This document shows positions 26,916 to 35,384 of a DNA stretch of 51,453 bases, piece after piece. The stretch lies in NCBI GenBank assembly GCA_017619815.1, contig JAFZRR010000040.1, positions 1 through 51,453 of the forward strand. The letters run 5' to 3'. Source of the DNA: Bacilli bacterium (GTDB lineage Bacteria > Bacillota_I > Bacilli_A > RFN20 > CAG-826). How positions within the stretch are numbered: position 1 is the stretch's first letter; every line of letters begins with the position of its first letter. Under the pieces are notes generated by a model, which saw only the letters and a program-made list of their open reading frames with translations, was not told where the DNA came from and did not search any database. A program made the position numbers and the translations under genes.

Positions 26916-28403
26916 ATGAAAAAACAACCTTTTGATAATAATAAATATTTAACTATTCAAAGAAAAAACATCTTGGATCGTATTTCCAAATTCGGTGACA
27001 AATTGTATTTGGAATTCGGCGGCAAATTATTTGATGACTATCACGCATCAAGAGTCTTGCCTGGCTTTGAACCAGATAGCAAATTACAAATGCTTTTAGG
27101 TATCAAAGATAAAGCGGAAATCGTCATCGTTGTGAATGCGAATGATATCGCTTCTAACAAAGTTAGAGGGGATATTGGTATCACCTATCAAGAAGATGTT
27201 TTAAGACTTATCGATACATATAACAATGTTGGTTTATATGTTTCATCTGTCATCATTTCTTTCTATCAAGAACTTCCAAACATTTTAGAGTTTGAACAAA
27301 AGCTCAAAAATAACGGAATTAACGTTTATAAATCTTATAAGATTAACGGCTACCCACATAACATTCCACTTATCGTTAGCGATGAAGGTTTAGGCAAAAA
27401 TGAATATGTTAAAACCACACGTCCATTAGTGGTTGTGACCGCACCTGGACCAGGAAGCGGTAAGATGGCGGCCTGTCTTTCCCAAATTTATTTGGATAAC
27501 AAGAACGGTATTCGCGCAGGTTACGCAAAATATGAAACATTCCCTGTTTGGAACTTACCACTTAACCATCCAGTTAACCTAGCATATGAAGCCGCAACTG
27601 TGGATTTAAATGACGTCAATATGATTGACCCATTCCATTTAGAAAAATATGGAGTGACCACAGTTAACTATAATAGAGACGTTGAAGTCTTCCCATTGCT
27701 TAAAGCAATCTTTGAAAAAATCTATGGCGAGACACCATACCACTCCCCAACTGATATGGGTGTCAATATGGTGGGTTTCGGCATCAAAGATGAAGCAAAA
27801 GTCATTGAAGCTAGCAAAAAAGAAATCGTGAGAAGGTATTACGATACAAGATTAAAAATCTTCTTAGGTAAATTACCACAAGAATCTCTTGAGAAGATGG
27901 AAATGCTTATGAATAAAGCGGGTGTTCAACCTCAAGATCGTAAATGTGTCGCAAAAGCATTAGAAACTGAACAAAAAGAAGGCGAACCTAGCGAAGCTAT
28001 TGAGCTTGAAAATGGTAAAATCATTACCGGTCACCGCTCTCAATTATTAGGTGCTTCCGCAGCGTTATTACTTAACACCCTCAAACATTTAGCGAAGATT
28101 GATAAGAATATATTCTTACTCTCTCCAGCCATCTTAGAACCTATCGTTACTTTGAAAGTTGATTACTTACATAGAAACTATGCGAGATTAAGAGCCCAAG
28201 AAGTTCTTATCGCCTTATCAATTCAAGCTATCACAAATCCACTTGCGGAACTCGCACTTAAACAACTTCCAAAATTAAAAGGATTAGAACTTCACAGCAC
28301 CACTATCCTTTCCGAAGTTGATCGTAACTGTTTAAAGGGATTAGGAATTAACGTTACTGAAGAACCAGTGAATCATAAAAAGAACTTATATTTCATGGGG
28401 TAA
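26916..28403 (+). CDS. DUF1846 family protein
   Basis: This 495-residue cytoplasmic protein matches the conserved DUF1846 family of Firmicutes (about 500 residues, function unknown). It has a P-loop-like VTAPGPGSGKMA segment (about 173-184), FDDYHASRVLPGF near the N-terminus, DPFHLEKYG and the YHSPTDMGVNMVGF segment. Length is full. It has no Shine-Dalgarno before the ATG. The flavodoxin gene follows after 6 bases, probably in one transcript. Confidence 0.85.
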   Translation: MKKQPFDNNKYLTIQRKNILDRISKFGDKLYLEFGGKLFDDYHASRVLPGFEPDSKLQMLLGIKDKAEIVIVVNANDIASNKVRGDIGITYQEDVLRLIDTYNNVGLYVSSVIISFYQELPNILEFEQKLKNNGINVYKSYKINGYPHNIPLIVSDEGLGKNEYVKTTRPLVVVTAPGPGSGKMAACLSQIYLDNKNGIRAGYAKYETFPVWNLPLNHPVNLAYEAATVDLNDVNMIDPFHLEKYGVTTVNYNRDVEVFPLLKAIFEKIYGETPYHSPTDMGVNMVGFGIKDEAKVIEASKKEIVRRYYDTRLKIFLGKLPQESLEKMEMLMNKAGVQPQDRKCVAKALETEQKEGEPSEAIELENGKIITGHRSQLLGASAALLLNTLKHLAKIDKNIFLLSPAILEPIVTLKVDYLHRNYARLRAQEVLIALSIQAITNPLAELALKQLPKLKGLELHSTTILSEVDRNCLKGLGINVTEEPVNHKKNLYFMG

Positions 28404-28409
28404 AAATAT

Positions 28410-28862
28410 ATGGCTAAATACTTTGTATATTTCTCCTTTACTGGAAATGGGGATTATATCGCTTCTTTACTAAAAGAGAAGGGATATGAGCCAGTGAAGA
28501 TTGAATTAGAAAAATCTCCAAAGAAAATTGGCTTCTGGCAAATCCTCAAATATGGAGGACATGCCGGATTTAATACAAAGGAAAAACTCAAAGAAGTCGA
28601 ATTCAAATTAAATCAAGATGACATAGTCATAATTGGTTCTCCAATCTGGAATGATCGATTGTCCACTCCAATCACCACATTCATGTCACAAGTGGAATTT
28701 AATAAAGAAACCACAAAGTTCATCCTCTATCCTGCAGGTGAAAAAACTAAGAAATCATTAAAGCAAATTAAAAAGCTCGGTTTTACTTCCGAGCCAATTG
28801 TCATCAGTTATCCACTTAAGAAAACTGAGGAATGTAAGAAATTAATTGAAGGCGCTTTCTAA
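28410..28862 (+). CDS. Flavodoxin-like protein
   Basis: This 150-residue protein starts with FVYFSFTGNGDYIASLL, the FMN phosphate-binding loop of flavodoxins (usually T/S-x-T-G-N-T; here SFTGNGD). IVIIGSPIWNDRLSTPITTF follows, typical of the flavodoxin/NADPH-quinone reductase type fold. It likely carries FMN and moves electrons in the cytoplasm. It follows DUF1846 by 6 bases. The redox partner is not known from the sequence. Confidence 0.8.
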   Translation: MAKYFVYFSFTGNGDYIASLLKEKGYEPVKIELEKSPKKIGFWQILKYGGHAGFNTKEKLKEVEFKLNQDDIVIIGSPIWNDRLSTPITTFMSQVEFNKETTKFILYPAGEKTKKSLKQIKKLGFTSEPIVISYPLKKTEECKKLIEGAF

Positions 28863-28875
28863 AGCGTCTTTTATT
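28851..28875. terminator. Terminator between convergent genes
   Basis: GGCGCTT (28851-28857), a TCTA loop and AAGCGTC (28862-28868) form a 7-bp stem with one G-T pair, followed by TTTTATTTT. It overlaps the flavodoxin stop codon and lies next to the stop of the minus-strand nitroreductase gene. Confidence 0.65.
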
Positions 28876-29401
28876 TTATGATTTTCACTTGTCCTTCTCT
28901 TCTTGGTTTAGTGAATGGTTCCATATCTGGATAACCTAACGCCATAGAAGCAACACCGACGACTTTTTCATTAACACCCCACTTCTTAAGCAAGGCTTTG
29001 CCTTCTTCGGTTTCAAAGACTTCTTTGCATCTATGAATCCAACAAGATCCGAGTCCTAATGCGTGCGCTGCGTTAAGCATATTTGTGCACGCCGCAGATG
29101 CATCGAGAATACCGATATAGTCAGTCATCGCAAGTTCTGTGTAGAACACTAATATAATCGTAGGAGCGCCATAATAAGCAAGACCATCTCTTCCCATTAT
29201 TCCAGAAGATAATCTATTGATTAAAGCAATATCTTCTTGATTTTGCACCGCGATAATTAAAGGAGATTGAGTTCCTTTACCAGTAGGTGCGTAAATACCG
29301 GCTTCTAAGACTTGTTTGAGTTCTTCATCTGTAATCTGCTGAGTTTTATATTTTCGTATGCTACGACGGCTAATAAGAGCCTTAATGACTTCGTTATCCA
29401 T
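28871..29401 (-). CDS. Nitroreductase family protein
   Basis: This 176-residue FMN-dependent oxidoreductase has RRSIRKYKTQQI at the N-terminus (FMN phosphate contacts), YAPTGKGTQSP, an Ala/Asn-rich helix CTNMLNAAHALGLGSCWI, and GYPDMEPFTKPRR at the end. All are standard for the nitroreductase superfamily, and the length is typical. It probably reduces quinones or nitro compounds with NAD(P)H. It stands alone, between two terminators. Confidence 0.9.
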   Translation of the reverse strand: MDNEVIKALISRRSIRKYKTQQITDEELKQVLEAGIYAPTGKGTQSPLIIAVQNQEDIALINRLSSGIMGRDGLAYYGAPTIILVFYTELAMTDYIGILDASAACTNMLNAAHALGLGSCWIHRCKEVFETEEGKALLKKWGVNEKVVGVASMALGYPDMEPFTKPRREGQVKIIK

Positions 29402-29434
29402 ATGAATGTCTCCTTATTTTTATTATAGCAAATA

Positions 29435-29460
29435 AAAAAGAGGATACCCGACCGGTATCC
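29435..29460 (-). terminator. Intrinsic terminator of the nuclease gene
   Basis: GGATACC (29460-29454 read on the minus strand) and GGTATCC (29448-29442) form a 7-bp stem with a 5-base loop. A T-run follows in the minus direction (A-run at 29435-29439 on the + strand). Confidence 0.8.
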
Positions 29461-29476
29461 CCTAATTTGTTTTTTA

Positions 29477-31849
29477 TTATGCGGCGACGAAGTTCACTTT
29501 ATAGGATGCAGAGCCAATTGCATATGCATCAAAGTATGAACTGTAACCAGCAAATGTGTAGACAGAACCACTGACAGTCATTGTCATGCAGCTGTATGAA
29601 GAATTGTATGTCCATACGTTGCTTGGTGTGCTCGTGGTTGTGCCGAAGTATGGATATGAACCACTGACGTAGATGTATAAGTAGGTCTTTGTTCCATTCT
29701 TTGTGTAGTAGAGGTTTTGTCCGCTACCATTGGCTTCAAAGTAAACGGAGACACCACTTGATTTTGTGGTTGTGGTCTTTCCATAGTAGGAAGTCATTGT
29801 GCCTGTGTAGTAGTAGTTTTTAGATGATCTTGTGAAATACATCTTATAGGCTTTACCGTTTTCAAAGTGATAACTTGAAGATGAAGAACCACCACTGGAA
29901 GCGGCTGTAACTGTAACTGTACATGTTGCACTAGCGGTACCGCATTTTGCGGTGATTGTGGCTGTACCTGCTGCTTTAGCAGTGACTGTACCACCACTAA
30001 CTGTTGCAACACTGCTATTGCTTGTGGACCATGTGACTGTGCCACTTGCTGTAGCGGTTAATGTACCTGTATTACCAACAACTAATGAGAGTGAGGATTT
30101 GTTTAAGCTCACGGAATCGGTTGTTGTGGATCCACCAGAAGAGGATGAACTACCGACGACAAATGTCACGGAACCTAAATATGCACGTTTGGCAGATGTG
30201 GCAACACCAAAGCTAGAAACTGATGTTGCACTGCTGAATGTGTATGTGTAGTCACTACCAACTGTAATACCAGTCTTAACAGAGGAACCATTGACACTGA
30301 GTGTTAATGTGCCGGTGTCAGATCCGTATTTTGTGGATGTGAGTTTAATGGCGGTAACATTTGATTTTGCAGCGGTGACTGGGACAGCGGTGAAGCTACC
30401 AGCATAGCTGCTTGTACCGAATTTTAATCCGGATTTGCCTTTATAAACTCTGCTCACGGAGGAGACGGAATTGATTAAAGCGTTGGATGAGACAGCGCTG
30501 CTTAAGAATGTGCTTGTTGTTAATGCAGAAGAGCTGTCACTTGTTGCGGTGGCGAAGACGACTGCGTATTCGCTACCTGTGGTAGAGGATGAACCACCAG
30601 AGCTTGAAGATGTGACTGTGACTGCACATGTTGCGCTAGCTGTGCCACATTTTGCTGTGATTGTTGCGCTACCAGCTGCTTTAGCAGTGACTGTACCACC
30701 ACTAACTGTTGCGACTGAGGAGTTACTTGTTGACCATGTAACTGTACCAGAAGCTGTAGCTGTTAATGTTGCGGTGTTGCCAACTGTTAAAGATAAAGAT
30801 GATTTGTTTAAAGAAACGGAATCGGTTGTTGTGGAACTACCGGAAGTTGTGCTTCTTGTAGCCCAGTTCCATTTTGAGGAACCCCAGCAGCAATTTGCTA
30901 ATTCTGGGTAGTCAATAAATGGATTTCTGTTGCCTTGATAGACGGCGACTTGTTCGTTTCTCTTTGCTTCCATGGTGTCGACTGGGTCACTATTGTTCCA
31001 GTTCATGAGCATTGTCCATGCTGCGGATTCAGAGGAAGCGCTGACTAAGTTTAAGATAGATAATTTTGAGGTTGCGAAATAGGAGGAAGATCCACTTCCG
31101 TTTGTACTCGCATAGCTACCGAAAACTGCGGAGACTGAGTAGGAATTGTAATGTGTATACACGTAGAAGACGATTCTTGCTACGTCACCTTTTACTGAAT
31201 CGATTGGTTCAAAGACACTACCGCTAAGGTATCCGCCTAAGGCATATGTTGTATTTGTGCCTAATTTGGAATAGACCTTGTAGGAGTCTCTGTTAGAAAC
31301 TGTACCATAAAGGTTGTTGTTTCTTGTGGAATTGATTCTAACTTCCGTTGGTCTCAAGTGGTGCATATCAGATCCACCACCTGTGGTGCCCCATAATTGG
31401 GTGCTAGAACCTGATGGAGTACTTAAGGATTGACACCAAACGTGTTCACGATTGTATCCACCAGATGTGTTACCGGCTGTGGCTGCCCAAGCATTTGGCC
31501 ATTGAACGCCAGAATAGAAATCACGGAGATATCCACTGACTTTTGTACCGCTTGAGTTATACCATTGGTCGGTGTTTTGTTGGTAAAGATTCTTACCATT
31601 GTCGTCATAAGTTGTGTATGTCTTATGAGTGCTTGTGATTAGGTCGTGCAATTGACCTAAGAGTTGTGTGCCGCTATATGCGGTACTGCTTGAAGAATAA
31701 TAAGAGGAAATCGATGTTGAATAACTACCGACAGAGGCGTCCGCCAATTGGACTTTGCTAGTATTATGTTGTGCGGCAGCAAACAAGATCGATGCAGCGC
31801 CCAAGCCTAAAAACATGGCGCCAAGAAATTTTGGAAATTTCGTATGCAT
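29477..31849 (-). CDS. Secreted Endonuclease I family nuclease with Ig-like repeats
   Basis: The 790-residue protein has a signal peptide (cleavage likely after ADA, about residue 38). The nuclease domain of the Endonuclease I/Bsn type (about 50-325) shows GGYNREHVWCQS (His136) and GSDMHHLRPTEVRINSTRNN, the beta-beta-alpha metal site. Two Big_2 Ig-like repeats (about 340-415 and 575-650) are nearly identical in sequence. Between them is a beta sandwich (about 425-570), and a beta-rich C-terminal domain with Tyr/Ser-rich strands follows (about 660-790). It probably degrades extracellular DNA or RNA for nucleotide scavenging or matrix turnover. The ribosome binding site AAGGAG precedes the ATG. 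Confidence 0.9.
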   Translation of the reverse strand: MHTKFPKFLGAMFLGLGAASILFAAAQHNTSKVQLADASVGSYSTSISSYYSSSSTAYSGTQLLGQLHDLITSTHKTYTTYDDNGKNLYQQNTDQWYNSSGTKVSGYLRDFYSGVQWPNAWAATAGNTSGGYNREHVWCQSLSTPSGSSTQLWGTTGGGSDMHHLRPTEVRINSTRNNNLYGTVSNRDSYKVYSKLGTNTTYALGGYLSGSVFEPIDSVKGDVARIVFYVYTHYNSYSVSAVFGSYASTNGSGSSSYFATSKLSILNLVSASSESAAWTMLMNWNNSDPVDTMEAKRNEQVAVYQGNRNPFIDYPELANCCWGSSKWNWATRSTTSGSSTTTDSVSLNKSSLSLTVGNTATLTATASGTVTWSTSNSSVATVSGGTVTAKAAGSATITAKCGTASATCAVTVTSSSSGGSSSTTGSEYAVVFATATSDSSSALTTSTFLSSAVSSNALINSVSSVSRVYKGKSGLKFGTSSYAGSFTAVPVTAAKSNVTAIKLTSTKYGSDTGTLTLSVNGSSVKTGITVGSDYTYTFSSATSVSSFGVATSAKRAYLGSVTFVVGSSSSSGGSTTTDSVSLNKSSLSLVVGNTGTLTATASGTVTWSTSNSSVATVSGGTVTAKAAGTATITAKCGTASATCTVTVTAASSGGSSSSSYHFENGKAYKMYFTRSSKNYYYTGTMTSYYGKTTTTKSSGVSVYFEANGSGQNLYYTKNGTKTYLYIYVSGSYPYFGTTTSTPSNVWTYNSSYSCMTMTVSGSVYTFAGYSSYFDAYAIGSASYKVNFVAA
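29904..30128 (-). repeat. Ig-like repeat, second copy
   Basis: This copy encodes the second Big_2 domain of the nuclease (TTDSVSLNKSSLSLVVGNTG ... ATCTVTVTAA). It matches the copy at 30608-30833 at almost every residue, but many third codon positions differ. A stretch of about 38 bases around GCTGCTTTAGCAGTGACTG is identical. Confidence 0.85.
30608..30833 (-). repeat. Ig-like repeat, first copy
   Basis: This copy encodes the first Big_2 domain (TTDSVSLNKSSLSLTVGNTA ... ATCAVTVTSS). The DNA has changed mainly at silent positions relative to the other copy. Confidence 0.85.
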
Positions 31850-31875
31850 TTCTCCTTATAATGCTTGTTGACTTT

Positions 31876-31904
31876 ATTATTTCGCACCGGAAAAGCTATT
31901 TCAA
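31876..31904 (-). promoter_or_regulatory. Promoter candidate of the nuclease gene
   Basis: On the minus strand a -35 like TTGAAA (31904-31899) and a -10 like AATAAT (31881-31876) have a 17-bp spacer, about 27 bases before the ATG. Confidence 0.4.
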
Positions 31905-31938
31905 TATTTTTTATTTATAAATAAGTAATTGCATATAT

Positions 31939-31944
31939 TATAAT
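31939..31944 (+). promoter_or_regulatory. -10 element before the RsmB-like gene
   Basis: A perfect TATAAT lies 21 bases before ATG 31966. There is no clear -35 and no Shine-Dalgarno, so the untranslated leader would be short (about 15 bases). Confidence 0.45.
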
Positions 31945-31965
31945 GATTTCGTTAAGAAAAAACTT

Positions 31966-33219
31966 ATGCGTGATTACGGGTATTGCTATAAGGTGCTTTT
32001 AAGGGTCGTCGTAGACGGGGAACCTTTTAACAACGCTGTTCAGTCGCTTTTAGGCGATAATTTTAACAATGATTTGGACCCAAAATTGAAGTCCACAGTT
32101 TATGCTGTTGTAGGATGTACCTTAAGACATATTTATGTTTTAAAGGAAGTTATCAGTAGACAATATAGAGATATCTCGGAAGAAAAAATGCTTCTTTTAG
32201 CATTAGGAATCGCTAACAAATTATTCGCTAAAAGATTAGATAAAATTAAGCTCAATCAGTTCATCGTCAAGGAGACCGGACTCGCTGGCGCACCGATGTT
32301 TATCGAATGCTTCCAAGATCCAAAGAACTTGATTCCAGATGATATCAAATACGGCACCACAAAGTATTACTCACTCCGTTATAACATCCCAGAATGGGTT
32401 GTGGATATGTGGGCCGCTCACGGTGGCGATTTAGTGGCTAAAAAACTCTACCACTGCTTAACCAATAGACCAGAGAATCTCGTAAGAATTAATGAATATG
32501 TTATTGAGCCAGAAGATTTCTATCATAACCACAAAGACTTCGTTCCTTTCAATAATGACAATCTCATCGCTCAATATCGTAAAGATACACCAGTAAAGAA
32601 ACATCCATGCATTCTTGAAGGAGAGGCATTAAGAATACCTCTTGCCTATAGAAGAATGTGTAAATATTTGAGTTTTGAATTAAAGAAGAAAACTATTATT
32701 TTTGCCAGTGGCACAAATCATATCTTAGAAGAATTCTATGCTCATATGGGTCCCGCTTTTAAAGCCCAATATATTTCAGGTCATCATGGCCACACCGATG
32801 AAATTACTGATGTCATTAAGAAATATGGAATGACAGATATTGATTTAGTGGAAAAAGATTATGAACACTTAGGTGAAGTAATTGATGAAAAAGCTCATAC
32901 ATTCTTTGTTTGTCCAAGAAGTTCATTCTTGCTAGGTTTATACGAAAGAGCGGATCACTTCTTAAGAGTGCATAAAGAAGACATACCAGTTATCGCAGAA
33001 AGAGAATATAAGACATTAGAGGAAGCTTCCAAATATGTTGAAGATGGCGGAGAACTCATCTATTTTGTCACCACTTTCTGCAACGATGAATGTCGTAAAA
33101 TCACAAAGAGATTTATCAAAGAACATCCAGAATATGAACATATTGCAGAAAAGCAAATGTTCCCATTTGATAAATATCAAACTATGCTCTACTTCTCCGT
33201 GTTTAAGAAGAAGGATTAA
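31966..33219 (+). CDS. RsmB-like protein with degenerate methyltransferase motifs
   Basis: The 417-residue protein has an N-terminal NusB-like helical domain (about 1-130) and then the RsmB layout: YSLRYNIPEWVVDMW (about 140-155), NRPENLVRIN and a C-terminal Rossmann-like part. RsmB makes m5C967 in 16S rRNA with a SAM-binding Gly-rich motif, a PCSG loop and a TCS/T catalytic Cys. Here the SAM motif is replaced by IIFASGTNHILEEF (about 243-256), PCSG by C316-PRSS and the catalytic TC by YFVTTFC (366-372). The fold looks kept but activity doubtful. It may be an RNA-binding relative. The aldo/keto reductase gene follows after 5 bases. Confidence 0.7.
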   Translation: MRDYGYCYKVLLRVVVDGEPFNNAVQSLLGDNFNNDLDPKLKSTVYAVVGCTLRHIYVLKEVISRQYRDISEEKMLLLALGIANKLFAKRLDKIKLNQFIVKETGLAGAPMFIECFQDPKNLIPDDIKYGTTKYYSLRYNIPEWVVDMWAAHGGDLVAKKLYHCLTNRPENLVRINEYVIEPEDFYHNHKDFVPFNNDNLIAQYRKDTPVKKHPCILEGEALRIPLAYRRMCKYLSFELKKKTIIFASGTNHILEEFYAHMGPAFKAQYISGHHGHTDEITDVIKKYGMTDIDLVEKDYEHLGEVIDEKAHTFFVCPRSSFLLGLYERADHFLRVHKEDIPVIAEREYKTLEEASKYVEDGGELIYFVTTFCNDECRKITKRFIKEHPEYEHIAEKQMFPFDKYQTMLYFSVFKKKD

Positions 33220-33224
33220 TAAAT

Positions 33225-34085
33225 ATGAAAGAATTCAAATTAACAAATGGAATCAAAGCGCCTGCGCTTGCTTTTGGCACGTGGTTAATTCCAAACGACA
33301 AAGCTGCGAACTGTGTGCGTATGGCTATTGAAGCTGGATATCGTCACATCGATACCGCGCAAGCATATGGAAATGAAGTTGGCGTCGGTCAAGGCATCAG
33401 AGATTCCGGAATTAAAAGAGAAGATATCTTTGTCACCACCAAAGTTATGGCGGAATATAAATCCTATAAAGAAGTAAAAGAATCAATTGATTTTTCGCTT
33501 CAAAGATTAGGTTTAGATTATGTGGATTTGATTTTAATCCACTGCCCACAACCATGGGCGGAATTCCGCGGTAAGAAAAGATACTTCAAAGAAAATATCG
33601 AAGTATGGAAAGCTCTTGAAGATGCTTATAACGAAGGCAAAGTTAAATCAATCGGTGTCAGTAACTTCTTAAATGATGATATGCAAAACATCTTTGACCA
33701 CTGCCGTATTAGACCAATGGTCAATCAAATCTTATGTCATATCGGTAACACACCAATCGATGTCATTAAGTTTGATCAAGAAAATGATGTTGTTGTGGAA
33801 GCCTATTCCCCTATCGCTCATGGTGCTGCCCTCAAAAATAAGACCATTGCAAAGATGGCGGACAAGTATGGCGTGTCCATTGCACAGCTTTGTATCAAAT
33901 ACACATTGCAATTAGATACAATTTCAATTCCAAAAGCATCCAGCAAAGAACACATTGAAGACAATGCAAAACTTGATTTTGAAATCAAAGAAGAAGATAT
34001 GTTAGAACTATTAAAACTCAACGAGTTCAATTATGGAGTTGATGCTTTCTGGCCAGTATTTAGAAAAAAGAACAGGGTAAAATAG
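33225..34085 (+). CDS. Aldo/keto reductase
   Basis: The 286-residue NADPH-dependent carbonyl reductase has the complete catalytic tetrad: Asp43 and Tyr48 in HIDTAQAYGNE, Lys73 in VTTKVM and His106 in ILIHCPQP. The coenzyme motif SIPKASSKEHIEDNAK is near the C-terminus. It is of the small prokaryotic AKR5-like type acting on aldehydes or keto acids. The gene is 5 bases after the RsmB-like gene and 1 base before the next gene, so a three-gene transcript is likely. Confidence 0.92.
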   Translation: MKEFKLTNGIKAPALAFGTWLIPNDKAANCVRMAIEAGYRHIDTAQAYGNEVGVGQGIRDSGIKREDIFVTTKVMAEYKSYKEVKESIDFSLQRLGLDYVDLILIHCPQPWAEFRGKKRYFKENIEVWKALEDAYNEGKVKSIGVSNFLNDDMQNIFDHCRIRPMVNQILCHIGNTPIDVIKFDQENDVVVEAYSPIAHGAALKNKTIAKMADKYGVSIAQLCIKYTLQLDTISIPKASSKEHIEDNAKLDFEIKEEDMLELLKLNEFNYGVDAFWPVFRKKNRVK

Positions 34086-34086
34086 T

Positions 34087-34650
34087 ATGGAAAACACGTT
34101 AGATTCAAAAATCATCAGATGTAGATACGGTTCAGAAGATAAAGTCATAAAAGACTATTCTTGTTTCGGATGGACTATTGCTAGCAAAACATTATTGAAT
34201 AGATTTGGTAATCCACTACCTGTTGATGCAAGAATATCAGAAGATGACAAAAGAGAGAAATGTTCTTGGGAATTAACATTCAAAAGATTTGTTACTCCTG
34301 ATAAAGCTCAAAAATTATATCTATTAGAGAATGAATATGATTCGTTAACCATTGCCAACACTTCTTTCGGTAGAGGAAGAATAACGGGTGCGGTGTTTTT
34401 AACACTTGCTAGTATCGTTTCTTTTATAACTTATGGTTCTTCGTTTTACAGAACAACAAATGAATTTGAAGCAACAACTACACTTACTACAATGTTTTTG
34501 ATTTTTGGGCTTGCTTTTGCAGGAGGGCTCGCGGCTGTCCTTGTTCCTGGAATTTTAAGAGTGAGTAAGGCTGTAAAACAAAACGAAGAAACCGAAAAAG
34601 CTAGAAAAGAAATATTGAAAAAAGCTAGAAAAATAATAGAAGAAGAATAA
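34087..34650 (+). CDS. Small two-helix membrane protein, unknown
   Basis: The 187-residue protein has a soluble N-terminal half, two membrane segments (about 98-115 and 135-158) and a highly charged Glu/Lys C-terminal helix (about 160-187). No family is recognised. It immediately follows the aldo/keto reductase and ends before a strong terminator. A membrane stress or housekeeping role cannot be read from the sequence. Confidence 0.65.
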   Translation: MENTLDSKIIRCRYGSEDKVIKDYSCFGWTIASKTLLNRFGNPLPVDARISEDDKREKCSWELTFKRFVTPDKAQKLYLLENEYDSLTIANTSFGRGRITGAVFLTLASIVSFITYGSSFYRTTNEFEATTTLTTMFLIFGLAFAGGLAAVLVPGILRVSKAVKQNEETEKARKEILKKARKIIEEE

Positions 34651-34653
34651 AAG

Positions 34654-34674
34654 AACCGCTAAAAGCGGTTTTTT
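34654..34674. terminator. Terminator between convergent genes
   Basis: AACCGCT (34654-34660), an AAA loop and AGCGGTT (34664-34670) form a perfect 7-bp stem followed by TTTT. It ends the + transcript and abuts the stop of the minus-strand NERD gene at 34674. Confidence 0.8.
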
Positions 34675-35348
34675 CATAATTTGAAATTGAAATTACATTT
34701 GCTACAGCAATAGGCATAACCTTTGGATAACATCTTGCTTCCACATCTTGGGCAAAGGTTATTTTCTACTGCATAAGCGATTTCATCTTTGATCTCTTTC
34801 TTTATTTGTTTGAGATAAGAGATATTCTCAATATGTTCTTCTTTAGTTACCTTGCTGACCTTACGAGAAATCTTTTTATTAATCTCATCTAAAGTCTTCT
34901 TTTGGTATTTGTGTTTATATGGATAAGATTCAATAAATAGGAGTAAGTCATCTAGATTAATGACATTTTCATCACCTAAATATGGTGCGTTGTTTTGCAC
35001 AAACACCACTACTGGGATGACGTTATATTCACCTTTAAGTATTCTTCCAATGGTAATCGCATGGCTCTTATTTTGTTTTAAAGGATTACTGATTTTGATT
35101 TGTTCACCATTGACTTCTTTAATCCAAAATGGAGTGTCTTTTGGAACAGTTATCTTTCCGTAATAGTTTTTCGTTTCGATTACAAAAACACCATAGGGAT
35201 GAATAAGAATATGGTCAATCTGATGAGTCATCTCTGATTTCTTATTAAGAAAAGTGACATCATTTAAGATGTATTTATATTCTTTAATTTCTTCTAATAA
35301 GGAACTAACTAGTTGTTCTCCTTTATCTCCACGACTTTGTTTAGACAT
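34674..35348 (-). CDS. NERD-domain nuclease-like protein with zinc finger
   Basis: The 224-residue protein has a NERD domain (about 5-115) with the PD-(D/E)xK-like core QIDHILIHPYGVFVIETKNYYG. At the C-terminus is a four-Cys zinc finger, CPRCGSKM ... CCSKC, of the topoisomerase type. It probably binds or cuts nucleic acid in DNA processing. It lies next to rmuC, which has a related nuclease core, but a terminator separates them. Confidence 0.85.
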   Translation of the reverse strand: MSKQSRGDKGEQLVSSLLEEIKEYKYILNDVTFLNKKSEMTHQIDHILIHPYGVFVIETKNYYGKITVPKDTPFWIKEVNGEQIKISNPLKQNKSHAITIGRILKGEYNVIPVVVFVQNNAPYLGDENVINLDDLLLFIESYPYKHKYQKKTLDEINKKISRKVSKVTKEEHIENISYLKQIKKEIKDEIAYAVENNLCPRCGSKMLSKGYAYCCSKCNFNFKL

Positions 35349-35357
35349 AACTATTTA

Positions 35358-35380
35358 CAAAAAGAAGTGCTCATTGAGCA
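35358..35380 (-). terminator. Intrinsic terminator of rmuC
   Basis: GTGCTC (35380-35375 on the minus strand), an AAT loop and GAGCAC (35371-35366) form a perfect 6-bp stem followed by a T-rich run. It is 5 bases past the rmuC stop codon. Confidence 0.75.
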
Positions 35381-35384
35381 CATC

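Noticed and set aside
30471..30911. 146-residue + strand frame opposite the nuclease gene
   Set aside because: It is Val/Ala/Leu-rich antisense of the Ig-like repeat, with no binding site or domain. The minus-strand nuclease is clearly real.
31911..31924. AT-only palindrome TTATTTATAAATAA as operator
   Set aside because: Such palindromes of only A and T are common by chance in this AT-rich DNA.
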